Shown: one piece after another, positions 28,498-37,532 of the stretch
How positions within the stretch are numbered: position 1 is the stretch's first letter
Layout: each line of letters starts with the position of its first letter
Source: Massilia horti
Lineage (GTDB): Bacteria; Pseudomonadota; Gammaproteobacteria; Burkholderiales; Burkholderiaceae_D
Assembly: GCF_004614195.1 (NCBI RefSeq)
Contig: NZ_SPUM01000063.1
Span: 1-64,000, forward strand
DNA: 64,000 bases
Reading direction: 5' to 3'
Translations under genes and position numbers: made by a program
The notes under the pieces: model-generated
Told to the model about the DNA's origin: nothing
Seen by the model: only the letters and a program-made list of their open reading frames with translations
Databases searched by the model: none

Positions 28498-29626
28498 TGA
28501 GCAGCACCCCATTCTTGACCACGACGCGCTCGCCCGCCTTCAGTCCCGCCACCACTTCGGTGTGCTCGCCAACCTGCGGGCCGAGCGTGACGGCACGGGC
28601 CTCGAACTGCCAGGGTGCGACCTCGACGAATACGCGATTGGTGAACCCGGACAGGATGACCGCCGTCATCGGCACCGTGATGCCCGTATGTGCCGGCGCC
28701 AGCAGGGTCGCCTGCGCGAACATGCCGGGCTTGAGGCGCCCGGCGGTGTTATCAAGCGCCATGCGCACCTTGACCGTGCGCGTGTCCACGTCCAGCAGCT
28801 CGCCGACATAGCGCACTTTTGCGTTCAGGCTGTCCGGATAAGCGTCGAACCGCACTGCCGCCGACTGGCCGACGAAGACTTGGCCCAAGTCCTTCTCCTG
28901 CGCGTTGGCGGACACGTACACCTGCGACAGGTCGGCCACGGTCATGAGCGGCGCGGTGGCGTCGTTCCAGTAGCCGCCAGCGGCGGCGGCCAGTTCGACC
29001 ACGCGTCCGGAAATCGGCGAACGCACGGCGAGCAGGTGCCCAACCGTGCCGCCCGCCTTGGCACCAAGCTGGGACAGGCGCGCATCGGCGCGCGCCGCTT
29101 CGCTCGCGGCCTGTTCAAAATCGCTCTGCGCCTGTTCCAGATCGCGCTTGGCGCCGATGTCCGCGATGTCAAGTTCACGCTGGCGGGTCAGGTTGCGCTT
29201 GGCCAGCGCCAGCGCAGCGCGCGCCTTGGCCGCATCGGCGCTCGCCTGGGCCAGGTCGGCCGAATCGATCGTCAACAGCAGTTCGCCCGCCTTGACCGGA
29301 TCGCCGAGCTGCTTGTTGAGCGTGACGATGCGGCCGCTCAGCGGGGTCTGGATCTTCACCAGCCTGGCCTGGTCGGCTTCGATCACCGCCGGCAGCGTGA
29401 ACGGGACGGACACGGTTTGCTCGCCGATCGCGGCGATGGCGAGGCTTTTGCGTAGTGGCGACTGTTCGGGCACGACGATGCGCGCCCCGTCATGGACCAG
29501 CGACGCCGGCGCTGCTTCCGGCGCGTCCGTTGCGCTGGCGTGCGAAGCCAGCAGGCCCCAGGCGGCGGCGCCGAGCGCGCACAGTGCCGCCAGCCCGAAC
29601 GCGAGGGATTTGTATTGTTGTTTCAT
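28490..29626 (-). CDS. RND periplasmic adaptor (CusB/CzcB-like)
   Basis: A 378-aa membrane-fusion protein starting at MKQQYKSLAFG (ATG 29626, GGAG site upstream). There is an N-terminal anchor or signal helix (about residues 9-28). The two halves of the lipoyl/barrel-sandwich domain are visible (VKIQTPLSGRIVTLNKQLGD and VRSPISGRVVELAAAAGGYW), separated by a helical hairpin. Beta-barrel segments follow, and the C-terminus has GPQVGEHTEVVAGLKAGERVV. It links the inner-membrane pump to the outer-membrane channel. First gene of the B-A-C operon. Confidence 0.93.
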   Translation of the reverse strand: MKQQYKSLAFGLAALCALGAAAWGLLASHASATDAPEAAPASLVHDGARIVVPEQSPLRKSLAIAAIGEQTVSVPFTLPAVIEADQARLVKIQTPLSGRIVTLNKQLGDPVKAGELLLTIDSADLAQASADAAKARAALALAKRNLTRQRELDIADIGAKRDLEQAQSDFEQAASEAARADARLSQLGAKAGGTVGHLLAVRSPISGRVVELAAAAGGYWNDATAPLMTVADLSQVYVSANAQEKDLGQVFVGQSAAVRFDAYPDSLNAKVRYVGELLDVDTRTVKVRMALDNTAGRLKPGMFAQATLLAPAHTGITVPMTAVILSGFTNRVFVEVAPWQFEARAVTLGPQVGEHTEVVAGLKAGERVVVKNGVLLND

Positions 29627-30020
29627 GATGTACTCCGATAGGGGCCGCCGCCACGCGCGCTCTTGCGGAGCGCGCGCACCGATCGACCCGGCGTGCGAAG
29701 GCACAGCCTGTCGCCATCCCGTTCGGGATGCGTGCTAATGCGATTGATGAATGGCCGTGCTGACGCAGCGGCTCGGGCTTGCGCCGTCGGGGAGACGCGG
29801 CTCGGGCGATCCGTGCCGCTGAAGGAAAATCAGGGGTTCAGATCAGACCGGGCGCTGCCCGTCGGCGCACAGCATGACTAGAGTCCGGATCCATGTGTGC
29901 TCCTTGTGCATTTGAGAAGTGCCGATATGTTACGCAAGATCGCTGAATTACACCCTGAATCTTTCTTCAGAAAACAAGCCCCACCCCACTGGTATACTTT
30001 GGCCGTTGCGAAGGGAACCC
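29627..30020. other. Divergent regulatory region, efflux operon / two-component genes
   Basis: A 394-base gap without a supportable gene. Near the regulator end are two direct CTGAAT copies 12 bases apart (29943 and 29955), the second also forming a short palindrome CTGAATCTTTCTTCAG (29955-29970), followed by TATACT (29993-29998). OmpR-type regulators often bind such direct repeats, so this is a candidate autoregulatory site. The half near the adaptor gene is GC-rich and shows nothing I can interpret. Confidence 0.4.
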
Positions 30021-30701
30021 ATGAACATCCTGCTGGTGGAAGACGATCACAAGGCTGCGCGTTTGCTCGCGCGCGGCCTGCAAGAGGAAGGCTTCGCGGT
30101 CGATCTTGCGCAGTCGGCAGCGGACGCCGAGGCGCGGCTTGGCCCGGCATGCGGTCTCGTCATCCTCGACTGGCTGTTGCCGGACAAGGAAGGCATCCGC
30201 CTGTGCCGTGAGTGGCGCGAACGCGGCGTGCTGACCCCGATCCTCATGCTCACCGCGCGCGACGCCGTCGCCGACCGCATCGCCGGACTTAACACCGGGG
30301 CCGACGACTACCTGACCAAGCCGTTCGTCTTTGACGAGCTGCTGGCGCGCGTACGGGCGCTGCTGCGCCGCGCGGAACGAGCCCATCCTCCTCTGCTCCA
30401 GGTTGCCGGCCTGGTGCTCGATCCGCATACCCATGCAGTCACGCGCGGTGGCGCCGCGCTCGATCTCACCCCCAAGGAATACGCGATCCTGGAACTGCTG
30501 GTACGTCACGCGGGCGGCGTGGTCAGCCGCCAGCAACTGGCCGAACACGTCTGGCACGCCGACCTGATCGCCATCGACAACCTGATCGACGTGCACATGA
30601 AAAACCTGCGCCGCAAGGTCGACCCGCTCGGCGCGGTTGCGCTGGTCGAGACCGTGCGCGGCCGCGGGTTCCGCCTCGCCGCCGGGGACGCCGATGCTTA
30701 G
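30021..30701 (+). CDS. OmpR-family response regulator (CusR/CopR-like)
   Basis: A 226-aa regulator starting MNILLVEDDHK with an AAGGGAA site upstream. The receiver has VILDWLLPDKEG (phospho-Asp) and DDYLTKPF. The winged-helix effector has LTPKEYAILELLVRHAGGVVSR and ends VETVRGRGFRLA. It is divergent from the RND efflux operon and overlaps its kinase by 8 bases. The context and a heavy-metal-sensor-type kinase suggest metal-responsive control of the pump. Confidence 0.94.
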   Translation: MNILLVEDDHKAARLLARGLQEEGFAVDLAQSAADAEARLGPACGLVILDWLLPDKEGIRLCREWRERGVLTPILMLTARDAVADRIAGLNTGADDYLTKPFVFDELLARVRALLRRAERAHPPLLQVAGLVLDPHTHAVTRGGAALDLTPKEYAILELLVRHAGGVVSRQQLAEHVWHADLIAIDNLIDVHMKNLRRKVDPLGAVALVETVRGRGFRLAAGDADA

Positions 30702-32091
30702 CCTGCGGCGCCGGCTGGTCCTGGTGCACCTGGCCGTGGTGCTCGCGATCGTCGCTGCGGCAGCGCTCGTAGGATGGTGGGAGCTGTCACGCTCAGTACG
30801 AGGCCAGCTGGACGCTGCCCTGCTGGCGCTCGCGGAGACCGAAGTGGGCATGCTGGCCGATGCAACCGGAGGCGCCATCCACGTCCATGAAGCGCCCGCC
30901 GGCACCGCCCCGCCCTCGCTCATGCGGCTGGACCGGCTGGTGCAGATCATCGATGCCAATGGCAATGTGCTGGCCCGCAGCGTCAACCTGGGCGTGGCCA
31001 GACTGCCCGCGCCGCAGCCATTATTGGAGCAGCTGGCGGCGGGGCAGACCGTTTACCAAACGCTGCCGCATGTGATCGAAGAGCCGCTGCGCATGGTGTC
31101 GGTGCCCGCCACCATCGGTGACAGGGCCCTGGCTGTGCAGGTGGCCGGATCGCTCGACGACGTCAACCATGTGCTGCATGCCGCAGTCATCCTGTTCGCG
31201 GGGATGGCGGTGTCTCTTCTTGCGGCGGTCGGCTTTGCGGGAGCGGCGTTGACGCGCAAGATCTTCGGCGCGGTCGACGATATCGCGCTCAAGGCGCGCC
31301 GCATCGGCGAAGCGAACCTTGACCAGCGCCTGCCGCACCCGGGCGCCGACGACGAGATCGGGCATCTGGTCGACACCCTGAACGACATGCTCGATCGGCT
31401 CGAGCGCAGCTTTGACGTCCAGCGCCGCTTCACCGCCGACGCATCGCATGAGCTGCGCTCGCCGCTTTCGCGCCTGCGCACGGAAATCGAAGTGACCTTG
31501 CGGCGCCCGCGCGATGCTGCCGAATACATCGGCACCTTGCGTTCCTGCCTTGAAGAGGTCGAGCGCATGACCAAGCTCGTGGAGGAGTTGCTGATGCTGG
31601 CACGCCTGGACGCGGGACAAGAGCACACTCCTTCGGAAACCGTATCGCTGAACGATCTGGCAAAGGAGACCTTGTGGCGCCTGGAGCCGCGCTCGCGCGA
31701 GCGGGAAATCAAGATTGTGCTCGACGCCGGGCCCTCGGTCACCGCAAGGATCGCATATGGCCCTGCCAGCCTGGTGCTGACCAACCTGCTGGAAAATGCC
31801 GTGAAGTTTTCGCCAAGTGGTGGCCAGGTGACGGTACGGGTGGCTGCCGACGGCGACAGCGCCGTGCTGTCGGTGGATGACCAGGGACCGGGCATTGCGG
31901 CGGACGACTTGCCGTTCGTGTTCGATCGCTTCTATCGTGGTGCAGGAGCGCGTGCCGGAGTGGTCGAGGGCGTCGGCCTCGGGCTGGCGCTGTCGCAGGC
32001 CATCGCGCACGCCTACGGCGGCCGCATCGAAGCAGCTAACCGGCAGGGCAAGGGCGCGCTGTTTAAAGTCTTATTTCCGCTTGCGGCTTAG
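30694..32091 (+). CDS. Heavy-metal-type sensor histidine kinase
   Basis: A 465-aa membrane kinase whose ATG lies inside the last codons of the regulator gene. Two transmembrane helices (about residues 10-30 and 160-185) bracket a periplasmic sensor. HAMP (ARRIGEANLDQRLPHPGADDEIGHLVDTLN) leads to the H-box DASHELRSPLSRLRTE. The ATPase motifs are NAVKFSPSGG, DDQGPGIA and GVGLGLALSQ. Layout and H-box are typical of CusS-like kinases. Its 3' end overlaps the convergent thioredoxin-like gene by 29 bases. Confidence 0.93.
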   Translation: MLSLRRRLVLVHLAVVLAIVAAAALVGWWELSRSVRGQLDAALLALAETEVGMLADATGGAIHVHEAPAGTAPPSLMRLDRLVQIIDANGNVLARSVNLGVARLPAPQPLLEQLAAGQTVYQTLPHVIEEPLRMVSVPATIGDRALAVQVAGSLDDVNHVLHAAVILFAGMAVSLLAAVGFAGAALTRKIFGAVDDIALKARRIGEANLDQRLPHPGADDEIGHLVDTLNDMLDRLERSFDVQRRFTADASHELRSPLSRLRTEIEVTLRRPRDAAEYIGTLRSCLEEVERMTKLVEELLMLARLDAGQEHTPSETVSLNDLAKETLWRLEPRSREREIKIVLDAGPSVTARIAYGPASLVLTNLLENAVKFSPSGGQVTVRVAADGDSAVLSVDDQGPGIAADDLPFVFDRFYRGAGARAGVVEGVGLGLALSQAIAHAYGGRIEAANRQGKGALFKVLFPLAA

Positions 32092-32914
32092 GATGCCGGG
32101 CATTACCAGCTGGCGCGCGCAGGGCCTCCAGGCGCTCAGCCAGGGTCGCTGCGGATAGCCCGCCGAGCCGCCGGTCCACAAGCTTGCCCTGAGCGTCGAA
32201 GAACAAAGTCGTCGGCAGCCCTGGCGATCCGGTTTGCTGTGCAAGCCGGCCCGCCGCATCGAGCATCACATTATCCAGGGCCAGCCCTTGAGCCTGCAAG
32301 TAACCGCGAACGATATCCGCCGACTCGCCCTGGTTGGCGAATACGAAAGTCACGTCCGGATTTTCGCGCTGGGCCTTGCCAAGCACCGGCATCTCTCGTC
32401 GGCAAGGAGGGCACCAGCTGGCCCATAGGTTGAGCACCACCGGCCTGCCGGCGAGCGAGGCCAGTGCCAACTCACCCCCTTCGAGACGGGCGAGCGTCAC
32501 CTCGGGCAGAGCGGGTCCGGCGCCGGATGGCGCCACCAGCGCAAGGCCGGCTGCCCAAGCCAGGCTTGCCGTGAGTACCCCGGCGATGAGGGCTTTATAC
32601 TCGCCGCGATTGCGTGACGCCAGCCACCCGCCCAAGATTAGTCCCGCAGTCACCCCAGCGGCCGGCGTAAAGCCGCCGTCGCGGATATCAAGGACCTGAA
32701 GCGGCGTCTGTGAATAGAAGGACCAGTAGCGCACCACGAATGCGACGCGCGCCGCCAGCAAGGCGGCGGCCAGGACACCCCAGAGCAAACGCTCCACCCG
32801 TGCGCGCGCTGTCCCGGCGAGGAGATTGCCCACGGTCAGACCGGCGATGATCGCGCCGAATGTCACCAGCAAAGAGGCCGGGAACGAAAAAGGGCCTATC
32901 GTCAGGTCAGTCAT
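32063..32914 (-). CDS. Membrane protein with TlpA-like thioredoxin domain
   Basis: A 283-aa fusion. The N-terminal half has about four transmembrane helices (residues 8-30, 42-62, 84-100, 107-128) with LDIRDGGFTPAAG, a layout reminiscent of Lgt/DsbD-type membrane domains. The C-terminal half (about 140-270) is a periplasmic TlpA/ResA thioredoxin domain with active site NLWASWCPPCRREMP and the cis-Pro segment GLPTTLFFD. It is probably a thiol reductant or oxidant for envelope proteins. It sits tail-to-tail with the metal-sensor kinase; a role in metal or cytochrome handling is only a guess. Confidence 0.87.
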   Translation of the reverse strand: MTDLTIGPFSFPASLLVTFGAIIAGLTVGNLLAGTARARVERLLWGVLAAALLAARVAFVVRYWSFYSQTPLQVLDIRDGGFTPAAGVTAGLILGGWLASRNRGEYKALIAGVLTASLAWAAGLALVAPSGAGPALPEVTLARLEGGELALASLAGRPVVLNLWASWCPPCRREMPVLGKAQRENPDVTFVFANQGESADIVRGYLQAQGLALDNVMLDAAGRLAQQTGSPGLPTTLFFDAQGKLVDRRLGGLSAATLAERLEALRAPAGNARHPKPQAEIRL

Positions 32915-33042
32915 TTGCGTGTCGCATGCGCGCTTTCAAGAAGTCGAACAAAAATAGTAAGGGCCGCCGATTATGACAGCGTTAAGGTAGCGGCGCTCCC
33001 ATGCGGGTAAGATCATGGTTTTTTGCCGAAAGTGGGTACTTG

Positions 33043-33708
33043 ATGCGCGTGCTAGTAATCGAGGACGACGAGCTTGTCGCCAGCGGCATCATCGCGGGGC
33101 TGCGGCTATCCGGGATCGAGGCCGACCACGTGAGCACCGTCTCCTCCGCCGAAACCGCGGCGCAGACCAGCCGGTTCGACGTCGCCATCCTCGACCTGGG
33201 CCTGCCGGATGCCGACGGCCTGTCGCTGCTGCGGCGCTGGCGCGCCGGCGGCAAGAATTGGCCGGTGCTGGTGCTGACGGCGCGCGACGCGGTGCAGGAC
33301 AAGGTGGCCGGGCTGCGCAGTGGCGCGGACGACTACCTGGTCAAGCCGTTCGAGCTGGACGAACTGGTCGCGCGCCTGCACGCCCTGCAGCGGCGCAGCG
33401 CCGGCCGAAGCGTCGACCTGATCGAACACGGGCCACTGGTGTTCGACGCCGCCACGCGCGAGGTGACCTTGCACGGCAAGCTGGTCGACCTGTCGCGCCG
33501 CGAACTGGCGCTGTTGCAGACGCTGCTCAACAGCGGCAAGCGCATCCTCTCAGCCGAGCAGGTGAAGGACAGCCTGTACGGGTTTGGCGAAAGAGTCGAA
33601 AGCAATGCGCTGAACGTGCACATCCATCACCTGCGGCGCAAGCTTGGGCCGCACATTGTCGAAACGGTGCGTGGGCTCGGTTACCGGCTCGGAAAGGTCG
33701 GAGAATGA
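33043..33708 (+). CDS. OmpR-family response regulator (QseB/TctD-like), kinase lost
   Basis: A 221-aa regulator from the ATG at 33043 (MRVLVIEDDE). Receiver motifs are VAILDLGLPDADG and DDYLVKPF. The effector domain has LSRRELALLQTLLNSGKRILS and ends VETVRGLGYRLGK. Its stop overlaps the ATG of a kinase-like frame that stops after 18 codons, so its cognate kinase gene appears truncated. The regulator itself looks intact and may take phosphate from another kinase. Confidence 0.92.
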   Translation: MRVLVIEDDELVASGIIAGLRLSGIEADHVSTVSSAETAAQTSRFDVAILDLGLPDADGLSLLRRWRAGGKNWPVLVLTARDAVQDKVAGLRSGADDYLVKPFELDELVARLHALQRRSAGRSVDLIEHGPLVFDAATREVTLHGKLVDLSRRELALLQTLLNSGKRILSAEQVKDSLYGFGERVESNALNVHIHHLRRKLGPHIVETVRGLGYRLGKVGE

Positions 33709-33761
33709 CGCTGGGCCTGCGTCTCTTGCTTGTTGAGTTGCAGGGGGAGCAAAGCAGTTAG
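33705..33761 (+). pseudogene. 5' remnant of a sensor kinase gene
   Basis: An ATG overlapping the upstream regulator stop (ATGA) opens MTLGLRLLLVELQGEQSS and then stops. The position, the overlap and the first ten residues are what one expects at the start of a QseC-like kinase, but everything after about codon 10 is missing. The adjacent DNA (33762-33824) is not kinase-like, and the next gene is a lower-GC Sel1 gene on the other strand. Most likely a deletion or replacement removed the kinase. Confidence 0.45.
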
Positions 33762-33824
33762 CTTGCCTTCAAGGTCGGGACGATCTCATTCAAACTGGAG
33801 ATTTCGTGGACAGGGATCGTTTCC

Positions 33825-34628
33825 CTAATGCGTCACACCAAGGACACGCAGCACCTCAGCCGCATCTTTGTCACCATTTTTGGCTGACCGTTCAAGCCAG
33901 TAAATCCCGGTATTTTGGTCTTTCGGCACCCCTCTTCCGCGCAAATACAAAAAGCCCAGCCTAGCCTGTGCAGTCGCGTGTCCGTGCTGCGCTGCTACAG
34001 AATAGTAGTGGAAAGCCGCCTTGTAATTCGTTTTTCCATCTGAGGGCTTATCAAATAGAAAACCGAGATCGTATGTTGCATCAAGATGTCCAGCCTCTGC
34101 CGCTTGACTAAAATAATCCCTTGCCTTATCGAGATTCATTTCCACACCGACGCCTTTTGCATACATGAGCCCAAGATTGTAGGCAGAAATAGTATGGCCT
34201 GCGTCGGCTGCGGCCTTAAACCACTTCGCCGCTTCCACTTCCCTGCCGCCCGTCGAACTCAATATTTGGGCAAGGTTAAACTGAGCAAGCATGTGACCGC
34301 ATTCCGCAGCAATTCGAAAGTGCTTGGCTGCCTCGTAATCGTCTTTTTTGCCGCCAAATCCTTGCATATGAAAGACACCAAGATTAAAGGCCGCATCAAC
34401 GTTTCCCCGCCGCTCAGCCTGGGATAGCAGTTTGTCCGCTAGCGGCATCTGATTCCCTTGTTCGATCAGAGCTATAGCCCGGGCGACCTGGGGCGCATCC
34501 GCATTTGTACACCCTGGTTTCGACCAAGCAGTGATCGGGCCCAGGCATAGAACAACCAATAGGCAGGTAGCGCGGGGAGTTCGGAAAGGTCGGCTCATCG
34601 ACGAGGCTCGAATGCTGGTGAATTTCAT
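33825..34628 (-). CDS. Exported Sel1-repeat protein
   Basis: A 267-aa protein with a signal peptide (either from 34628, or from the second Met at 34598, MSRPFRTP). At least five Sel1-like repeats are visible, with the pattern A..LG..Y..G.GV..D...A...Y..AA..GH: AAFNLGVFHMQGFGG, AQFNLAQILSS, SAYNLGLMYAKGVGV, ATYDLGFLFDKPSDG, AQARLGFLYLRGRGV. Such solenoids mediate protein-protein contacts in the envelope. Base composition is clearly lower in GC than its neighbours, suggesting recent acquisition. Confidence 0.88.
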   Translation of the reverse strand: MKFTSIRASSMSRPFRTPRATCLLVVLCLGPITAWSKPGCTNADAPQVARAIALIEQGNQMPLADKLLSQAERRGNVDAAFNLGVFHMQGFGGKKDDYEAAKHFRIAAECGHMLAQFNLAQILSSTGGREVEAAKWFKAAADAGHTISAYNLGLMYAKGVGVEMNLDKARDYFSQAAEAGHLDATYDLGFLFDKPSDGKTNYKAAFHYYSVAAQHGHATAQARLGFLYLRGRGVPKDQNTGIYWLERSAKNGDKDAAEVLRVLGVTH

Positions 34629-34814
34629 AAATAGAGGAAAAGCTGCTTTTGCGAGTCAACCTTACGCCGAATAGCTGGCTGCAGCTTACCTATCAATGTT
34701 AATAGGGCATGGAGAGAGTATTAGATGCAAGTATAGCAACGCCCTTAGCTGCACATATGCATGCAAGCCCCGCCTGTCATCAGGCCAGGCAAGGCACCCA
34801 CAGGAGAACGTTTC

Positions 34815-35771
34815 ATGCTCGACGGTTCCGGTCAGCGCTTGCATGGCCGTTTGCTGGGCCATGCCGACCTCGCCGAGGCGCTGCCCCTGGTGCCCGGCTG
34901 GTTGCCGCTGGCACCGTCGTTGCGCGCCGCGCTGCCTGTGGTGTGGACCCGGCTGCTCAGTCACAGCGGCTTCAATGCCGACGTCATCGAAGACCTGAAC
35001 CGCCCGCACGGGGAGCGTCTCGTGGGCCTGGGCATGGCCATCGCGCTCGATGACGACTGGCGGCGGCGCCTGACGGACTCGCCGCCGCCCTTCGCCGCGG
35101 CGCAGCTCTACGCCGCTCTGGCGGAAGGCCACTACCAACCTCCTTCGGACAAGGAACTTGCGCGCCTGAGCGGCCGCGGGGAGGTTGCCTTCCTCGTGCT
35201 GCACTATGAGCAGGTGCTCACGGATCAGGCCAACCCCGACACGGTGGAGATGCTCGGCATGGCCATGTCGAGGTTCCGCCAGGCGCACGCGGGCTACCGC
35301 TTGCAGCACCTCTACCAGGAGGGCCTGGGCGAGCAGGCCGCCTACTTGCAGAGCATGGGCTTTCGCACCCGCACCGCACGCGCCCAGGACGGCGTGCCCG
35401 AACTCTACGGACTCTCCCGCGACGAGGCCGCACTGATGCTGCCCGGCTCGCCAGTGCGCGATGCCTTCCAGTTCACGCCGCCGCGCTTCGGCTTCTCGGC
35501 CGCCGAGCGCCGGCTGCTGCGGCTGGCCGTCACGCAGCTGACGGACGAGGAGATTGGCGACGAACTGGGCGTGTCGCTGCACGGCGTGAAAAAGCTCTGG
35601 CGCTCGGCGCAGCAGCGCTCGCTGCAGGCCATGCCCAGCCTGTACGACGGCTTGACCAGCGCCGAGGCCGACACCGGCGCGCGCGGCCCCGAGAAGCGGC
35701 GCACGCTGCTGCACTACCTGGGTCAGCATCCCGAGGAACTGCGGCCCTACCTGAGCCCGGAGCCTGGCTGA
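34815..35771 (+). CDS. LuxR-type HTH regulatory protein
   Basis: A 318-aa protein with AGGAG 8 bases before the ATG. The first ~220 residues are not a family I recognise (helical, with HYEQVLTDQANPDTVEMLGM). The region at about 227-272 (FSAAERRLLRLAVTQLTDEEIGDELG, then SLHGVKKLWRSA) is a LuxR/GerE-type helix-turn-helix. It is probably a transcription factor for the two downstream genes, on the same strand after 166 bases. The ligand is unknown. Confidence 0.7.
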   Translation: MLDGSGQRLHGRLLGHADLAEALPLVPGWLPLAPSLRAALPVVWTRLLSHSGFNADVIEDLNRPHGERLVGLGMAIALDDDWRRRLTDSPPPFAAAQLYAALAEGHYQPPSDKELARLSGRGEVAFLVLHYEQVLTDQANPDTVEMLGMAMSRFRQAHAGYRLQHLYQEGLGEQAAYLQSMGFRTRTARAQDGVPELYGLSRDEAALMLPGSPVRDAFQFTPPRFGFSAAERRLLRLAVTQLTDEEIGDELGVSLHGVKKLWRSAQQRSLQAMPSLYDGLTSAEADTGARGPEKRRTLLHYLGQHPEELRPYLSPEPG

Positions 35772-35937
35772 GCCGGGCCAGCGTCGATCCCCCCTAAAAG
35801 AGCGGTACCCAAATAGAGGTCTTCCGGCAGCGGCGGCGAACGGCGAACATCTCGGCTTCGCCAATCCCACCAGACGACCCGCCATGCTCGACACCACTTC
35901 CGCCTTTTCGCCGCACGACGCCGCGAACAAGGTAACC

Positions 35938-37521
35938 ATGCCCATCGAACCCTCGGCGCAGCTTGCGCCCCGCCCACGCTCACACCTCGCGCTGGCAGCC
36001 TTACTTTGCTCCGTTTTGCTGCTCTGCGCCTGCAACGGCGATGGCAACGCCCGATTAGCCGAAAGCGCGTTCCAGCTGGGTGATTCGCCTTCCACGCCTG
36101 CCGCACCTTCCACGCCGTCCACGCCGTCCACGCCGCCCAACCCTGGCGGCTCCCAGGCCACGCCCCCCGGTATGCTCCAGGGCCCCGCCGCCTCGGGCAG
36201 CATCGGCGCGGCAGGCGGCGAGGTGACGAGTGCAGACGGCCTGCTCCAGATCAGCGTGCCGCCCGGCGCGTTCGCTCACCCCACGCAGGTGACGATCCTG
36301 TCCATCACCAACACCGCCCACGGCGGTCGCGGCCAGGCCTACCGCATCACGCCCGAGGGCCTGCAGGGCGCGGTGCCGCTGACGCTGCGGTTCCAGGTCG
36401 ACGACGCCATGCTCCAAGGCAGCGCATTGGATGTCATGAGCATCGCCACACAGGACGCCGACGGGCGCTGGCACGCCTACCGCCAGCCGGTGCGCGACAA
36501 GACGAAGAACACGCTCGAGGTTCAGACCACGCACTTCTCCGACTGGGCGGTGATCGCGGGCGCCCAACTGCGGCCCGCCACGGCCACCGTGCCGGTGGGC
36601 CAGTCGATCGATTTCATACTCGTGACCTGCGCAGCCCAGGCCGAAAGCAACGGCATCACCGCCACCGTGGACGCGTGCACCGAGCGGCCGGCGGCCGTGG
36701 GCGAACTGTCCGACTGGGCCGTCAACAGCATCCTCGGCGGCGCCGCCGCGCTCGGCACCATCACTGAACTTGCGCTCACGGGCCCGGCGCAAGGCGAGAT
36801 ACCACATCGCGCACGCTTCGACGCGCCGCTGCAGGTGCCCGCGCACAACCCGGTCGCGGTGTCGGTGCGCTACCATGAACTCGCGCCCGGTGCCCAACCC
36901 GTCACGCTGGTCTCGAACGTGCTTATCACCCGATACCAGGATTGCCAATGGCTGCGGGACGCGGGCTCGCTGCATTTCGAGATCGAACTGGAATACCACT
37001 ACAACGGCCCGGGTCCGGAAGGCCCGACCTCGCTCAGCCAGTCCGGCATCATCCGGGGCGAACTGCAGAGCATGTACCAGAATGACTTTCAAGGTGCCTG
37101 GCAAGGCATCACCACCCAGGGCACGGCCTTTCTCAACGACCAGGTCGCCAAAGGCGATGACACCTTGCGGCTGTCCGGCAGCGGCGCCCCGGCCGTAGGC
37201 AGCGGCATCGACGCCGGCCAGTCCAGCGGCGCCCAACTGGTAGTCAACTACAGTGACTGCACCTACCACTTCGGGGGGCGGATCACCGTGCTGGCCAGCA
37301 GCGGCAAACCCAACGATCCGCCGCGCGTGACCGAAGTGGGCAACTTCGCGCTCAACGGCTTCGTCCCCATCGACCGGGTCGACGGCATCGGCGGCTTCCA
37401 TGAGATGCCTCTGCGCCAGGAGGCCAAAACCATCGGCACTTACTCGCCCGGCGGCCTGGGTAACGGCGTCACGGACGGCAAGGCCATGGCGCGCTGGATC
37501 GTCCACCGCATGACGTATTGA
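35938..37521 (+). CDS. Putative lipoprotein with ZU5-like domain
   Basis: About 527 aa from the ATG at 35938; an earlier in-frame ATG at 35884 is possible. A lipobox LCAC (Cys32) follows a hydrophobic stretch. A Ser/Thr/Pro linker (residues about 52-70) is encoded by a 9-base tandem repeat. Next is a ZU5-type segment: GGEVTSADGLLQISVPPGAF, then VTILSITNT and YRITPEG, ending FSDWAVIAG. The C-terminal half has several Cys (VTCAAQ, DACTER, QDCQWL, SDCTYH) likely in disulfides. Probably a surface or periplasmic lipoprotein; function unknown. Confidence 0.7.
   Translation: MPIEPSAQLAPRPRSHLALAALLCSVLLLCACNGDGNARLAESAFQLGDSPSTPAAPSTPSTPSTPPNPGGSQATPPGMLQGPAASGSIGAAGGEVTSADGLLQISVPPGAFAHPTQVTILSITNTAHGGRGQAYRITPEGLQGAVPLTLRFQVDDAMLQGSALDVMSIATQDADGRWHAYRQPVRDKTKNTLEVQTTHFSDWAVIAGAQLRPATATVPVGQSIDFILVTCAAQAESNGITATVDACTERPAAVGELSDWAVNSILGGAAALGTITELALTGPAQGEIPHRARFDAPLQVPAHNPVAVSVRYHELAPGAQPVTLVSNVLITRYQDCQWLRDAGSLHFEIELEYHYNGPGPEGPTSLSQSGIIRGELQSMYQNDFQGAWQGITTQGTAFLNDQVAKGDDTLRLSGSGAPAVGSGIDAGQSSGAQLVVNYSDCTYHFGGRITVLASSGKPNDPPRVTEVGNFALNGFVPIDRVDGIGGFHEMPLRQEAKTIGTYSPGGLGNGVTDGKAMARWIVHRMTY
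36109..36135 (+). repeat. 9-base tandem repeat encoding S-T-P linker
   Basis: Three perfect copies of TCCACGCCG, encoding Ser-Thr-Pro units in the linker after the lipobox. Repeat number could vary by slippage without breaking the frame because the unit is three codons. Confidence 0.85.
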
Positions 37522-37532
37522 AGGAATCAGCC

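Noticed and set aside
29663-29881. Small frame in the gap between the efflux adaptor and its regulator
   Set aside because: No ribosome site and no recognisable protein pattern; treated as intergenic.
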